A DNA stretch of 64,000 bases from Boesenbergia rotunda (Eukaryota; Streptophyta; Magnoliopsida; Zingiberales; Zingiberaceae), in assembly GCA_024364735.1 (NCBI GenBank), contig JAGFNQ010000284.1, positions 325,180 to 389,179 on the forward strand, read 5' to 3'. Positions 1-10,855 of the stretch are shown piece after piece (the stretch's first letter is position 1; every line of letters begins with the position of its first letter). Both the position numbers and the translations under genes were made by a program. The notes beneath the pieces were generated by a model that had not been told where the DNA came from, made no database searches, and worked only from the letters and a program-made list of their open reading frames with translations.

Positions 1-541
1 CCATGGATGACCACAAAGCATTCCTTGGAAAGGCTTTCAAGACATACCTCACAAGGTCGTGATTCTCGACCTTTTCATCAATCGAATGAAGCCCATTGAG
101 GACTTCCTTGAACCGACTATGAAGCTCACTTACCGATTCATTCTCCTTCATGGAGAGATTTTGGAGTTGATTGAGGAACAAATCCCTCTTTGCAATTCTT
201 GAGTCTCGGGTGCCCTCGTGAAGCTCAATGAGTTTGTTCCACAAGTCCTTTGCACTTGTGAAAGGACCAACCTTGATGAGTTGGTCTTTGTTCATGCCAC
301 ATTGTAGAGTGACAACCGCCTTCGCGTCGGCTTCACTTTTCCGAGTTTGTTCGGACGTCCATCTCCACGACTCAAGTTCTTTGCCTTCATCATCCTTTGG
401 AGGGGTGAATCCCTCCTTCACCGCGAATCAAGTATTGATGTCCATCTTCAAATAATATTCCATCTTCGATCTCCAATATTGGAAGTCGGCGCCATCGAAG
501 AATGGAGGTCGAGTGGTGGAAAAACCTTCCCTCAATGCCAT
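1..541 (-). pseudogene. gag: Gag N-terminal part of element F (partial, one nonsense codon)
   Basis: This is the N-terminal 180 codons of a SIRE-like Gag, the structural protein of the virus-like particle. The start is the ATG at 541-539, chosen because the reading begins MALREGF, as in element G. Recognisable stretches are FQYWRSKM, the GPFTSAKDLWNKLIELHEG block, and FPRNALWSSM at the window edge. The reading is open except for a TGA at 430-428 where G has Trp (TGG to TGA), so this copy is probably inactive. The zinc knuckle and pol would lie further left, outside the window. Confidence 0.85.
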
Positions 542-585
542 GGATGTAGCTCTCGGTTGTTAATCCGCAAAAAGCAGAGCCCCAT

Positions 586-597
586 GCTCTGATACCA
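586..597 (-). promoter_or_regulatory. Primer binding site of element F
   Basis: On the minus strand this reads TGGTATCAGAGC, two bases after the LTR end. It complements the 3' end of initiator tRNA-Met, the usual plant copia primer. Confidence 0.9.
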
Positions 598-1653
598 CTT
601 GTTGGAATCTGGATGGCTAGAGAGGGGGGGGGGTGAATATAGCCAAATACTTGAAACCTTCGGCACTTATGAAATTTCTGCACTTAACCTTATCAGTAGC
701 ACAGCGGAAGAAACGAATGGAAACAAAGCAGTGCAGAAACCAAAAATAGAAAACGAATGCAACCAGACACAACTAGCAAGAACGCTAACACGGAGGGTTT
801 ACAAGGTTCGGGGATAACTTGCCCCTACTCCTTGGCGTGCCCTTAAGGTGGGCGATCCCTTGATCGTCGGCAGATCAAGCCCCGGTGTTCACCGGATATA
901 AAGTAACCTCCTTCTCGGTGGAGAAACCTCTCCACAGTGTTTCAAACAAGGATATAGATTTAAGCTTAATGAAACACAAAGAAAACTCTTACTCAGCACT
1001 TAGCAAGGACAAGAACACAGCAAGCTTAACCCGAGCTCCACCTAGTGACGATCTCACGCAAGAACTCCCTCCTTCGTGTCTTCTCACTGTTGGACTCCAA
1101 GCTCCTTGTTCCTTCCTCCAAGCACTCACGTAAGAGTTGGTTGCTCCTCAGATCTCAATGACTTGCTCAAGGAATCAACAGCACACGCACACAGCAAGTC
1201 AAGTGTGGAGAACACAAAATCGCAGCAAGATCTTCAGCAAGCTCGAACACTTAGAACTTTCGAACTCTAGAACTCTGCTTCAACCGAAGTCTTCTTCTCT
1301 CTTTTGTTTCTACACCAAACATCAGATGACACCATCCCTGTAGCTCCCAGCTGCTCATCTGCCAATGCCATCTACCACTGAGCTATCCCTGGACTCCCTG
1401 AGCTTCCCTCAGCCAAGCTCCAGTCTGCAGCTCGGCCGTTGCAACCTGAGATGGAAAAACGGACAAACCTGCTCCAAGGAAAGCCTCCATTGACTTCTCC
1501 TTGAGTGTTTGAATCCTCCCCTGTCACCTGCAGCTTAATCAGAGTGTTAGAGCAGCATATCAAACATCATATCATGTATCAGACGTTAAGCGCAGAGAAT
1601 CGGATACGTTCAGACGCGATCAGAGCGTCTGACAGTGCAATTTGAATTAAAGT

Positions 1654-2270
1654 GATCGGTCATCGGACCGATCAGAGAGCCTCCTGATCGGTCACCACAC
1701 CGATCAGGCTGGGTCCAGACTGATCAGGCTGGGTCCAGACCGATCAGGCTCCGTCCTGATCGGTCCCCAACGCTCGATTAGAAATCGTGATTTCTTTGAG
1801 ACTCTCTTGGCTCGGTCACCAGACCGATCCCAGGTTGTGGATCGATCACCGGACCGATCCACCCCTTTATCGGGCGATTTTTGAGCTTCGCAGTCCAGAC
1901 CTCCTGATCGATCACCGGACCGATCAGGAAATATCCTGATCGGTCACCAGACCGATCAGGTTGGGTCCAGACCGATCAGGCTCCGTCCTGATCGATCATA
2001 GAGAGGAACCTGCAACACTGGACCGTTCTCCCGAACGATCTGCACAGTGATCCTGATCGGTCACTAGACCGATCAGGAGAAGTTCAGCAAGGGAACTCAA
2101 CCTCACTGTTTGCTCCCTGATCAGTCACCAGACCGATCAGGAGCCAATCAGTGGGTGAAACGAATACTCCCTGATCGGTCACCAGACCGATCAGTCATCG
2201 CTGGATCGGTCACCGGACCGATCCACGAAGGAGCACCGTGCCAACTCTCTGATCGGTCACCAGACCGATC
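1654..2270. repeat. Array of GATCGGTC...GACCGATC palindromes in F LTR
   Basis: More than a dozen short inverted repeats follow one another with irregular spacing. A typical unit is GATCGGTCACCAGACCGATC, where the outer eight bases are reverse complements and the centre is ACCA or similar. Many units are extended by CCT/AGG or CT/AG to longer stems. Spacing is too irregular for a simple satellite. The same array type is found in G and H. Confidence 0.9.
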
Positions 2271-2286
2271 CAGGGGCTCCAACCAC

Positions 2287-2696
2287 CTTAGCCCTCCAAG
2301 CTAAGGGTTTTTCACCTAACCCTCCAAGTTGGGAATTTGCACCTAACCCTCCAAGTTAGGACTTTTCACCTAGCCCTTCAAGCTAGGACTTTTCACCCAA
2401 CTCTTCCGAATTAGGACTTTTTCAAACCTAGCCCTCCAAGCTACGACCTGACCCTCCAAGCCAGGACTTTTTCACCTAATTCTCCAAGATGGAATTTGCA
2501 CCTAACCCTCCAAGTTAGGACTTTTCACCTAGCCCTCCAAGCTAGGACTTTTCACCCACCTCTTCCGAATTAGGACTTTTCACACACCTAGCCCTCCAAG
2601 CTAGGATTTTCAACACCTAACCCTCCAGGTTAGGATTTTCCAACACCTAGCCCTCCAAGCTAGGATTTTCCATACCATGCCTGATCCTCGATCAGG
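2287..2696 (-). repeat. Stem-loop array in F LTR (U3 start)
   Basis: On the minus strand about a dozen copies of CCTAGCTTGGAGGGCTAGG-like units occur, with variants such as CCTAAC...GTTAGG. The first unit, 2696-2680, is CCTGATCGAGGATCAGG, a 7 bp stem with loop GAG. Arms change together while the loop stays. Confidence 0.85.
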
Positions 2697-2864
2697 ACTT
2701 AATCATAATCAATAATCATCCACCTAAACTAAAATCAGTGTCAACACCAAAATAACAATCAGGGCCAGACTGCATCAACAAAACCTACGCTCTAATACCA
2801 AAAATAAATTGGTATCAGATAAATACCGAAAATCCACAAGTCCTCAAGGTATCCGATAACTTGA

Positions 2865-2876
2865 GCTCTGATACCA
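2865..2876 (-). promoter_or_regulatory. Primer binding site of element J
   Basis: The minus strand reads TGGTATCAGAGC, nine bases after the LTR end. Confidence 0.8.
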
Positions 2877-2885
2877 AAAATAAAT

Positions 2886-5732
2886 TGTCACGCCCCGAGA
2901 CCTAGGAGCTGCTGATCCAATAGAAAATCGGATATCACCTCACCTGTCCGGCGGACAATTTACACATACATACCACAAATATAACCATACCACGCAGTTT
3001 ATATGGGCCTCAGGCCTCAAATCCAAATAGAACAGCATATATATGACAATATAATCATAGATCCAAAACACGAACTTACCTGAGCTGCCAGGGGGCAGTA
3101 ACGAAGCAAAACCACACACATAGTCCCACATAGGACTCAAAAGTACAATCCCATAAAGAAAGACAAGTACTACAAGTCCACGAAAATCCAATGCAATAGA
3201 ATAAAACATAACATGGTCCAAAAATAGAAAATAATGCATAAAACCAAATCAGGTGTAGTAGCGAGTATGAGACTGGCGACTCGGACCCTCCTGGCATATA
3301 TCAACCTGAAATCAAAAAGTATGACAACGGTGTGAGTCCATAACTCAGCGGATACCCAACAGATACACATAGTACGTTATACTAACAATAAGGATCTACG
3401 CTGATACAGTCTCATATGAATAATAGACAAGGGTATATGCTAAAGACACTGAATAAAGGTACATACCAGAATCCATCTATCCTGCAGGGGGTGAAATATA
3501 ATCCCTATGGAACAAGTACAACATATAATCTAAGGTAAACAAGTCTCCAGTATATTCATGTCAATCAAGTGCAGAAATCAAATGCAACAAATAATGCACG
3601 ATGCAAAATATGCACATGGTGCAATGATATGTGTCACCCCTGACACCAGTCAGATCATCGTCCACCTGTCATAAATGGACGATCGAAAGGGTAGAGCTAT
3701 GACAACTGTACGCACCCTACTATCACTGCTCCTGAGTGACCGAGTGGACAGGATGCTGGCGGAGGTCTCTCCTACCCCAAGCAATGGGGGAGTCTAGCTC
3801 TCATCTTCTCATGTCTCAGGACGAGAAGGGATCCCTGGCTGCTACCACGCACCGGAACCACCCTCCAAATAGTGGCCGTGCGGAGCAATACCGGGCAAAT
3901 GCACACACTCTATGACAGCCACTACCCCTGAGTGGATGTGTGTGCATATCCTCATGTAACTGACGATGGGCTCAGACTACATAGGAGCCGATGATCGTCA
4001 GCATGCAATAATGCAAGGATGGTGCATGACCCAAACACATATAACACCCACCAAATCCTCAGCTAACACCTCCATGTGCTAGGTAAAGGTCTAAATCCTA
4101 TATCATGGGATACAAGCAACCTACTAGGTATATTGAAAAAGGTAACCAGTGATCTATCAATGTCAAAATGCAAGAGAGAACATATCACTACTTCTATGCA
4201 CATATATATACATATACATGGCAACTATTGAGACTGTATAAAGTTAAACGGGAGATAACCTCAAGGATAAGCAACATATATCAAATACAGGTATACTAAG
4301 GCAGACATAGCATACAAACTTATTGTTATCTATAACAAACCATGCATAGCAATATGACAATATCTAAAAGATAAGTCAAAGGGTACCCGCCTCCAAATAG
4401 AAGAATCCAAATGCGAAGAGAACCACCGTCCAGGATAATATCCGCGACCGATCAATGTCTTGTATTAGGGACATAACTCTTTATAACATTAATAAACTAG
4501 CTAAGCTACACAACCTAACATAATTGAGGTCAAATCCTAATCACAAAACTATACCTAGGGTCCTTATAGCATCATCATGCTAACCCCCCACAGCAAGCAT
4601 ACGAAAGTAGTGGATTTAAACTTATAATCCCATTCTAAACTCATGATCTCATTTTGCTACTAGGACAAAAGCTCATAGCTGGAAGATCGAAAGATCCAAA
4701 TGCAATAAGAAACGAAAACTAATCCAACTATATCTATTTCAAATTACCTCTACGTATCAATAATAACACCATGACATACTCTATCAACTAAGCTCACGGC
4801 AGGGGAAGTGAATCAACACAGAGTTACAAATCCACATCTAAAACCACACAACTCCAAGATCTAGCATGAATTTAAGACCATCCAAGTTCAGCAGCTACTC
4901 CAACCATATTACTATAGAAAATCTTGATCCAAAAACCGATCCAACATCGTACACTTCTCACCAATCCAAGAACAAAACTAAACCACAACCACGACAATCA
5001 ACCTCACGGTATCAAATAGAAATCCAAACTAAACCCAGTTTCGAATTACACAAATCTAGATCAATACTAATAGCATCAACCATTCAAACATAACCCAAAT
5101 CTAAGAATTTATACCTGAATTGGAACGAACGATTTCCCTTTTTCCCTAGATCCGACGAGACCAGAACAGAGGAGAGATGGAGACGACCTAAATCATTCCC
5201 TCGCATCTTGGCTACCAATGGAGCTAGGGCACGCAATGAGAAGAAGAAGGGATTGGGTCGGCTGCTGCTTGTGCTGTGGCTAGGGCTACGACGTCGGGCT
5301 TAGGGCACGCGATGGAGAGGGAGGCGTCGGGTGTGGAGATCGCGCTGTTTAGGGCTCGCAAAGGGAGAGGAAGAAAAAGGAGCGGGCGGCTGCGGGTTTA
5401 GGGCACGGGAGAAGCAGAGGGAGAAGCCAGGTTATAAAAGGGTGGATCTTTTGCAAAAAGGTCCCCCAACTTTCTGAAATTCCACTTTACTTTTAGGGTA
5501 AGGTTTTAACCAGTTAACCCTCCACTATATTTTAATCCACCTCCATAAATCTCTAGGGTTAGATTACTTACCCTTTCGTAATTTAAGAGTTTACCTATAA
5601 ACCCTTGATAAGTTTTAAGTTTTTACAATAAAGCCCCTTGGGCTCCTCCCGTAGGGCCGGAAACCCTAGACTCTATCCGGAAAAATCTCGAAAAATTTTC
5701 TGGTCCCGATTTTCGAATTGCCATATTTTACA
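2886..5732 (-). repeat. LTR of element J (about 2847 bp)
   Basis: On the minus strand it begins TGTAAAATATGG at 5732 and ends CGTGACA at 2886. A likely core promoter is TTTTATAACC near 5438, followed in transcription order by a C/T-rich leader, which supports minus orientation. No long coding ORF is credible in it. The 75-codon plus-strand reading at 4866 is AT-rich LTR sequence without recognisable domains. Only one flank (CTGAT, 5733-5737) can be seen, so the target duplication is not confirmed. Confidence 0.7.
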
Positions 5733-6417
5733 CTGATACTCAATTTTTTTTACTTTCTCCTTAATTAATTATTGTTTGAAAAAAGGGGAGAGTAGAGAAA
5801 AGTAAATATTCTTTCAAAAATAAAATATTTGTTGCAATAACATTTTTGATAAATGGCAAGGGGGAGAGCAGAAAAAGTAATGTTAAATTATTTTTTTCAT
5901 TCTTAAAACTTTGTTTTTTTAAAGTTTCGAAAGAATATTTTTTTAAAAGAAAACTCTATTTTTTCTTCAAAAGATGTTTTCACTTTAACTTAAATTTTTT
6001 TTTTGTTAAATCATACTCAAAAGTTTTGAAAACACTTTTTCAAAATTATACTTTGAATTATTTTTCAAAGTAATGAACTTTTTTATACTTAGAATTTTTC
6101 AAAAAAGTTAGAAAATCTTTCAATTGAAAAATTACATATTTTTCAAAAGCTTCAGGAGGAGAATTTCAAATTAAGAGGGAGCTTTATACACTATTTCAAT
6201 TTTGCAAGATTTTTTTTTTCAAAAATTACAAATATTTTAAAAACCAGGGGCAGGATAACATATCAAGAGGGAGAGTTAAAAGTTTTTCAAAAATTTCAAG
6301 CCTTAGAAAAATTTCTTTAATATTGAATCTATTATTTAACTGTATTTTATTTCTTGCTGATATATATTTTTAACTTAACTTTTGAATTGGGTTGTCATAA
6401 ATCAAAAAGGGAGAGAT
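5733..6417 (+). other. Non-coding 3' spacer and PPT of element E
   Basis: The stretch is A/T-rich with GGCAAGGGGGAGAG near 5852, the counterpart of GGCAAAGGGGGAGAG in A (23508) and D (47717). It ends in the polypurine tract ATCAAAAAGGGAGAGAT (6401-6417) next to the LTR. I see no gene in it. Confidence 0.75.
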
Positions 6418-7710
6418 TGTTGGTGCCGAAAGCACTAGATTGAACCTACTTTTGATAATGATGAAAGGTTCAATGTTAAGTTTGTATTGTGATCTAATGG
6501 ATTTGCTAAGTGTGGGAAAATGCTAGTTTACCTAGGCACGAAGTCTTAACCTACAGGGTTGAGCACGAAGTCCTAGCCGAGGGCTGGGCACCGAAGACCT
6601 GACCGAGGGTTGAGCATGGAGACCTAGTTCGAGGAATTGGGTACAATGACCTGATCTAGAAGATCGGTTAGAAGACTTAGCCAAGCGAGGACTACGAATA
6701 GAAGTAGGGACGGGTCGAGGTATGGACGTCTCGAGATCTAGGAGTTTCGGAGGCCAAGTAAAAGTCCAATCGGAGGTGCTGGTTGTCAAAACATAACTTC
6801 TCCAGAGTGGAGTAGGTGAGGACGCATTCCCCGAAAGATGGAACAGTAGGCGTCGGTTCAATCTAGGATTTCGTTTGAAATCCAAAGTCAGAACCAGACA
6901 GCTTAAGCTGCCAATCATTCATGCATTTAACATATATTATTGTATTCTTGGACTAATCTTGATTGCAAGTTAAGAAGACCAGCTGGCTACGATTGGGGCC
7001 ACCTGAGAGGACTCAAGTGCCTATGAGCTAGGCACCTGAGAGGTCTTAGGCGCTTAAGAAGCCAAGTGCCTTAGAGGACTCAGGTGCCCCAGAGGCCTTT
7101 TTCACAGTGTTGGCGAAGCTGATTTGGCGGTTGCTGGTTGGATGCACCACGTCAGCTCTTAGGTGCCCCAGTGCTCCCAAGCGTTCGAGATGGGATAGAG
7201 TTTGGCTGAGTCAGCGGATAACGATGCGGCTGAACCGTCGACGTGGAGGGCGCCCCTATAGCCTCTCGGGCACCCGAGTACCAGTATAAAAGGGGTTTCA
7301 CCTCCTTGCTTCCAAATATCAATTCAAGCACTCAAATACACTGCGATAAAGCTTCCATGCTCAAGTTCTCTATGCCAAAAAAAGTTCGAGGTCGATGGCA
7401 TGCCGCCTCTACAATGAAAAGATCTTCTCTTCCTTTAAGTGTCGTTGGTATAAAATTTCCATTTTATTTCTGTACTTAATTGTTTATATTTGTAATTCAT
7501 TTTATGGATTATAGTATTGCCCAATGAGAATGGTCAAGGACCGCGGGCCTTAGAGTAGGAGCCGCCATAGAATCCGAACTAAGTAAAAAATAAAGTGTTT
7601 GCCTTATTTTGGACTTGCCACTTTTTGTATTTCCGCTGCATCGAATCTGATTTACATCCGAAAATACGTAATCGATATTCACCCCCTCTATCGATCACAA
7701 CGATCTCACA
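6418..7710 (+). repeat. 3' LTR of element E (1293 bp)
   Basis: It starts TGTTGGTGCCGAAAGC and ends GATCTCACA, aligned base for base with the last 23 bases of D's LTR. A stem-loop array lies at 6537-6680, including CCTAGCCGAGGGCTGGG and CCTAGTTCGAGGAATTGGG. GGCGCC-type motifs lie at about 7000-7275, and a TATA box TATAAAA at 7285-7291. K's LTR is the closest relative in the window. Confidence 0.85.
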
Positions 7711-8388
7711 TAAAGTAGGAAGGAATGAAAAGTTTACATAACCGCTACATCCCGAGAGGTCAGTGGTAGCATGTAGCGGACCAAGACTCGATAGAGTCCA
7801 TAGTCCTAGATACGTAGGTCGACGGATTGGAAGTTCGACCAAGTCGGATCTCTCACACCCCTGCAAATGTAAGTGTAAAGTGTATCAAGGGTGATGTGAG
7901 AGTAAAGAGCAGGAAAGGGAAGGTCCCTAAGAGGGTAGCAGATAAAAGTGGATTGAGAGGGTCGTAGTCCAAGAAACTGAGTAAACTGGACAGGGGTAAT
8001 GGTAAGAGAAAGGGACTGGACCAAGGTAGAATAGCTAAAATCATTAATTCTGACCAAGTTATTATAGAATTCTGCACATAAGGTTATGTTTATTGAGCTA
8101 TTGCAATAAACTAAACGGTCAAGGTGATAGTAGTTAATAGTTCCTACAGCTAAGTGACATGATTGATTAAAGAAGCCTCTACTAAGACAGTGGGTTTTAA
8201 GTGATTTATAGACAATGATTGCAAATTTATTGAAGAGGGCTAATGATGGGAACCTAGGGTCAGGGCTAAGCTCAACAGCGGGTTTACCTCAGTGACACGA
8301 CATTTACTAAAAGGAATGGCATGTTATTAAGAAAGAAAATTAGAAAAATTAAGGAGAAGTGTTGATTAGAATTTTACCGAGAAGGCAT
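7711..8388 (-). pseudogene. Envelope-like / plant transposon-protein-like gene of K (broken, 3' end missing)
   Basis: This is a second copy of the gene found intact in D (45746-46991). Exon 1 is ATG-CCT-TCT-CG at 8388-8378, followed by GTAAAA. D has ATG-CCT-CCC-CGA... ending CG before GTATGA, so the donor phase is the same. A pyrimidine-rich tract ending TTTTAG lies near 8310. From about 8290 leftwards the reading matches D's exon 2 with cores LCAEFYNNL, SLTITPVQFTQFLGLRPSQ and HITLDTLYTY. In-frame stops occur at 7807-7805 (TAG) and about 7739 (TAA), and a frame disagreement lies between the acceptor and the matching region. E's insertion cuts it at FLLY. Function is unknown; no signal peptide or membrane segment is evident. 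Confidence 0.75.
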
Positions 8389-8884
8389 AGTCGAATCTTG
8401 ATTAGGGAGGACGCCCCTCGGTTGATTGCGACCGCTTGAAGATAGTATAGAAGGGTAAAGGGGAGGAGAAGAGGGGGCTTTCAGGCGCCTAGGGTCAGGT
8501 GATGTCAGGTGGTTTTTGACTGGCGCCCATGATTTTGTAAAACCAGGGGTGCCTGGAGGACTGCATTGTTCAGATGAAAAAGTATCAAGCACCCGAGTAG
8601 GTTCTCAGGCGCCCGGTTGGCCATGGTTGACTTGCGATTTTAATGACTTATCAATTAAGCACAAAAAAAATTCATTAAGGTAAGAGTATTATTAAATTAT
8701 TTTTTGAAAAATTAAGTTTGAGTTTAAATTAAATTTGGATTTTTAAAAAATTGAGTTAAGTTTAAGTTAAGTTTTGAAATTAAGTTTTAAATTTTCAGAA
8801 ATGAGGTTAAGTTTAAAAGATTAAAATTAAGTTTTAAATCCAAAAGACCGCTCAACTGGTGGTTTCACCGAAATTGAGCAACCC
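8389..8884 (-). other. K leader with GGCGCC motifs upstream of the envelope-like gene
   Basis: Next to the primer site is A/T-rich sequence (about 8650-8880) with AAGTTTAAGTT-like repeats. Then follow GGGCGCC/GGCGCC motifs (8470-8620), one CCATGGTTGAC site (8622-8632, plus strand) and a C/T-rich leader before exon 1. The order resembles D's internal promoter, though no clear TATA box was found. Confidence 0.5.
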
Positions 8885-8896
8885 GCTCTGATACCA
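8885..8896 (-). promoter_or_regulatory. Primer binding site of element K
   Basis: The minus strand reads TGGTATCAGAGC two bases after the LTR end (…CCCACA). Confidence 0.85.
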
Positions 8897-8898
8897 CT

Positions 8899-9818
8899 TG
8901 TGGGATCAATCTGATCGATAGAAAGGGGGGTGAATATCGATACGAAATTTTTTGGATTAAAATGTGAGTAAACACAATGGAATAATCAAAATGACAAGCA
9001 ACAACAACGTTAACAAGTTTTGTTTTACTAGGTTCGGAGTCTATGACGGCTCCTACTCCAAGACCCACGGTCCTTGACCATTTTTGTTGGAAAATTCTAT
9101 AATCTGCAAAATGAGTTACAGAGTATGAAGATTAAGTACAAAAATAAAACTGAAATTTTATACCGACAACACTTGCTTAAGAAGAAGAATGTGTTTCATC
9201 ATAGAAGCGACATGTCGTCGATCTTGGACTGCTTTGGTGTTGAGAACTTGAGCTTGGAAACTTGATCACAGTGATTCTGAATGCTTGAATTGATTTTTTG
9301 AACTGAGGGGGTGAAACCCCTTTTATATTGACACTCGGGCGCTTGAGTGCGCATGGGGGTGCCTCCACGTTGCCGATTCGGTTGCGTCATCATCCGCTGA
9401 CTCGGCCAAATTTTATCCACTCTCGGGCGCCTAAGTGCACTGGGGCGCCTAAGTGCTGATGTGGCACATCCAATTAGAAGTTGCCAACTCAACTTCACCA
9501 ATGTTGAGCAATACCATCTGGGGCGCTCGAGACCTTACGGGCTCGTGGCTTCTCGAGCGCCTTAGTCCTCTCAGGCGCCCCCAATGCAGCCAACTACTAA
9601 TCTTAGCATGCAATCAGGGTTAGTACAGGAAAATAATGATATATATAGAATGCATGAATATTTGATAGCTAGAGCTATCTGGTCCTGACTTTGGATTTTA
9701 AATAAAATCCAAAGTCGAACCGACGTCTACTGTTCGGTTGTTCCCTCTTCTGAGGAACGCGTCCTCACCTACTCCACTCTGAAGAAGTTACCTTTTAACA
9801 ACCGGCACCTCCGAATGG
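8899..9818 (-). repeat. 5' LTR of element K (truncated, about 920 bp)
   Basis: On the minus strand it corresponds to E's LTR from about E position 6757 to its end. It keeps the GGCGCC-type motifs (9335-9585), TATAAAA (9327-9321) and the CCCCCTTTCTATCG end region. The stem-loop array and TG start are missing; similarity stops at about 9818. Confidence 0.75.
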
Positions 9819-10855
9819 AAGAAGGAGAGATGGTAGCCTAACTGCACGCTAAACTCAAGGAGCTAATCATGGGACTCACCAGCCTCGGAGAAACGGTAAC
9901 AAATCGCGACTCATAAATATATGCACTCAACGCCTTTCCGAGTACCCCGGATTGGTCATACTACATATCTAAGGACCTTGAGGTAAGTACCTTGGAGAAT
10001 TTGTTCTCTACTTTGGAATTACACGAGAGTTGGTGTGCAGGACTAAGAAATGAAAACTCAAATAAGAATCTAGCGCTGAAGGCTTACAAAGATGTGAAGG
10101 CTCAAAAGTATGAATTAGACTTAGACACATGCATCACTTGATGATGACTAAAAAGTATACATGGTAAGGAAATTTTCGAAGTTCCTTAAAACTAATAAGT
10201 TTAATAAGTCGCAAGCAACGAAACTACTAAGAAACAAAAGGAAGGTCCACTGCAATAGTTGTCAAGAGGAAGGACACGTCAAGGACAACTGTTCGAAACT
10301 AAAGAAGAAAGACAAAGAAAAGAAGCCTGGTCCAAGTAAGCAAAAGAACCTAAAGACGACATGGAGCAAATCTTCATCCTCGGAATTTGACATAGAAGAG
10401 TATGTCGGTCTGGCGTTAATGGCTAGTTACTAAGGAGAGGACAATGAAAGCTCATCCGAAATGAGCATCAATGAAGGGGGAGCGTCAGATTGCGAATCTG
10501 ACATGGTAAGTGAGGTATGTAACCTCCCTCTTGGTCAACTATATGATGTCATCTAAATGCTAAGTAGGTCATTATGTAAGTTATGAACAAAGTACATTAA
10601 TTTGAAAAAGGAAAATATGGAATTGAAAGTGAACTTATCCAATGTATGTCCACCGGAATTATTTGACAAAATTAATGTTGAAAATTCAAAATTAAAAGAA
10701 TAAATAGAGACCTTATAAAATAAATGTGTATGATTAAATAATTTTCGAAAGTCAAATTCAAGAAAGTTGCATGCAAATCCAAACTAGTATCTGAGAAATC
10801 ATAGTGGAAAAATTGTAAAAGTGCCAAGAATTGCATTCCACCTATGTTTTGATTA
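9819..10855 (+). pseudogene. gag: Gag remnant of element L
   Basis: The reading matches the SIRE Gag middle and C-terminal parts: LHAKLKELIMGL, then ALNAFPSTPDW and ENLFSTLELHES (9850-10030). A zinc knuckle CNSCQEEGHVKDNC at about 10252-10293 keeps the CX2CX4HX4C residues. A basic run, then the acidic segment EDNESSSEMSINEGG follow. The frame is broken by stops and shifts, for example TAG/TAA near 9835-9840 and TAA at 10431. The longest open piece is 10161-10433. The N-terminal third is missing at the junction with K. Confidence 0.75.

Larger units (their letters stand above)
1..2780 (-). mobile_element. Element F: SIRE-like Ty1/copia retrotransposon, 5' part (truncated by window)
   Basis: This is the 5' portion of a minus-strand LTR retrotransposon. 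From right to left it shows a complete 5' LTR, a tRNA-iMet-type primer site and the start of gag; the rest lies beyond the window's left edge. LTR and gag match element G closely, so F, G and H are one family. It sits inside element J, about 80 bp past J's primer site. The bases right of it (AAACC, 2781-2785) would be one target duplication copy; the partner is off-window. Confidence 0.9.
600..2780 (-). repeat. 5' LTR of element F (2181 bp)
   Basis: On the minus strand the LTR runs from TGTTGATGCAG at 2780 to ...CCAACA at 600. The length agrees with the 2193 bp LTR of G. In transcription order it holds a stem-loop array, an array of GATCGGTC palindromes, then a unique part with poly-pyrimidine before the PBS. 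The LTR end next to the PBS (CTCTCTAGCC region) is near identical to G. Confidence 0.9.
2781..5732 (-). mobile_element. Element J: chromovirus-like (Ty3/gypsy) element, 5' LTR and primer site only
   Basis: The piece contains a minus-strand 5' LTR, a short spacer and a primer site; element F then interrupts it, and J's coding part lies left of the window. The LTR end (…GGGGCGTGACA) followed by an AT-rich spacer and TGGTATCAGAGC is typical of Tekay/Del-type chromoviruses, but no coding domain is visible to prove the lineage. The CTCTGATACC-AAAAATAAATT segment occurs twice (near 2791 and 2866), a small local duplication. J lies in the 3' spacer of element E. Confidence 0.7.
5733..7710 (+). mobile_element. 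Element E: SIRE-like Ty1/copia retrotransposon, 3' end
   Basis: The visible part is the non-coding spacer before the 3' LTR, a PPT and the full 3' LTR. The rest of E lies left of the window because J (with F) is inserted here. E's right border at 7710/7711 falls within the envelope-like gene of K, so E landed in K. TAAAG (7711-7715) would be the right target duplication copy. Confidence 0.8.
7711..9818 (-). mobile_element. Element K: SIRE-like non-autonomous copia element carrying an envelope-like gene (5' part)
   Basis: In transcription order (right to left) K shows a truncated 5' LTR, a primer site, a 0.5 kb leader/promoter without gag, and a two-exon envelope-like pseudogene cut by E at 7710/7711. 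No gag or pol is seen between primer site and envelope-like gene. The LTR lacks its first ~345 bp relative to E and joins element L's gag at about 9818, so a deletion or rearrangement happened there. Confidence 0.75.

Noticed and set aside
1654..2270. Repeated palindromes as a CRISPR array
   Set aside because: Spacing is irregular, units are degenerate, spacers are not unique and the context is a plant LTR.
2940..3370. Minus-strand hydrophobic ORFs in J LTR
   Set aside because: They look membrane-like because of T-rich LTR sequence, overlap in several frames and lack a recognisable domain.
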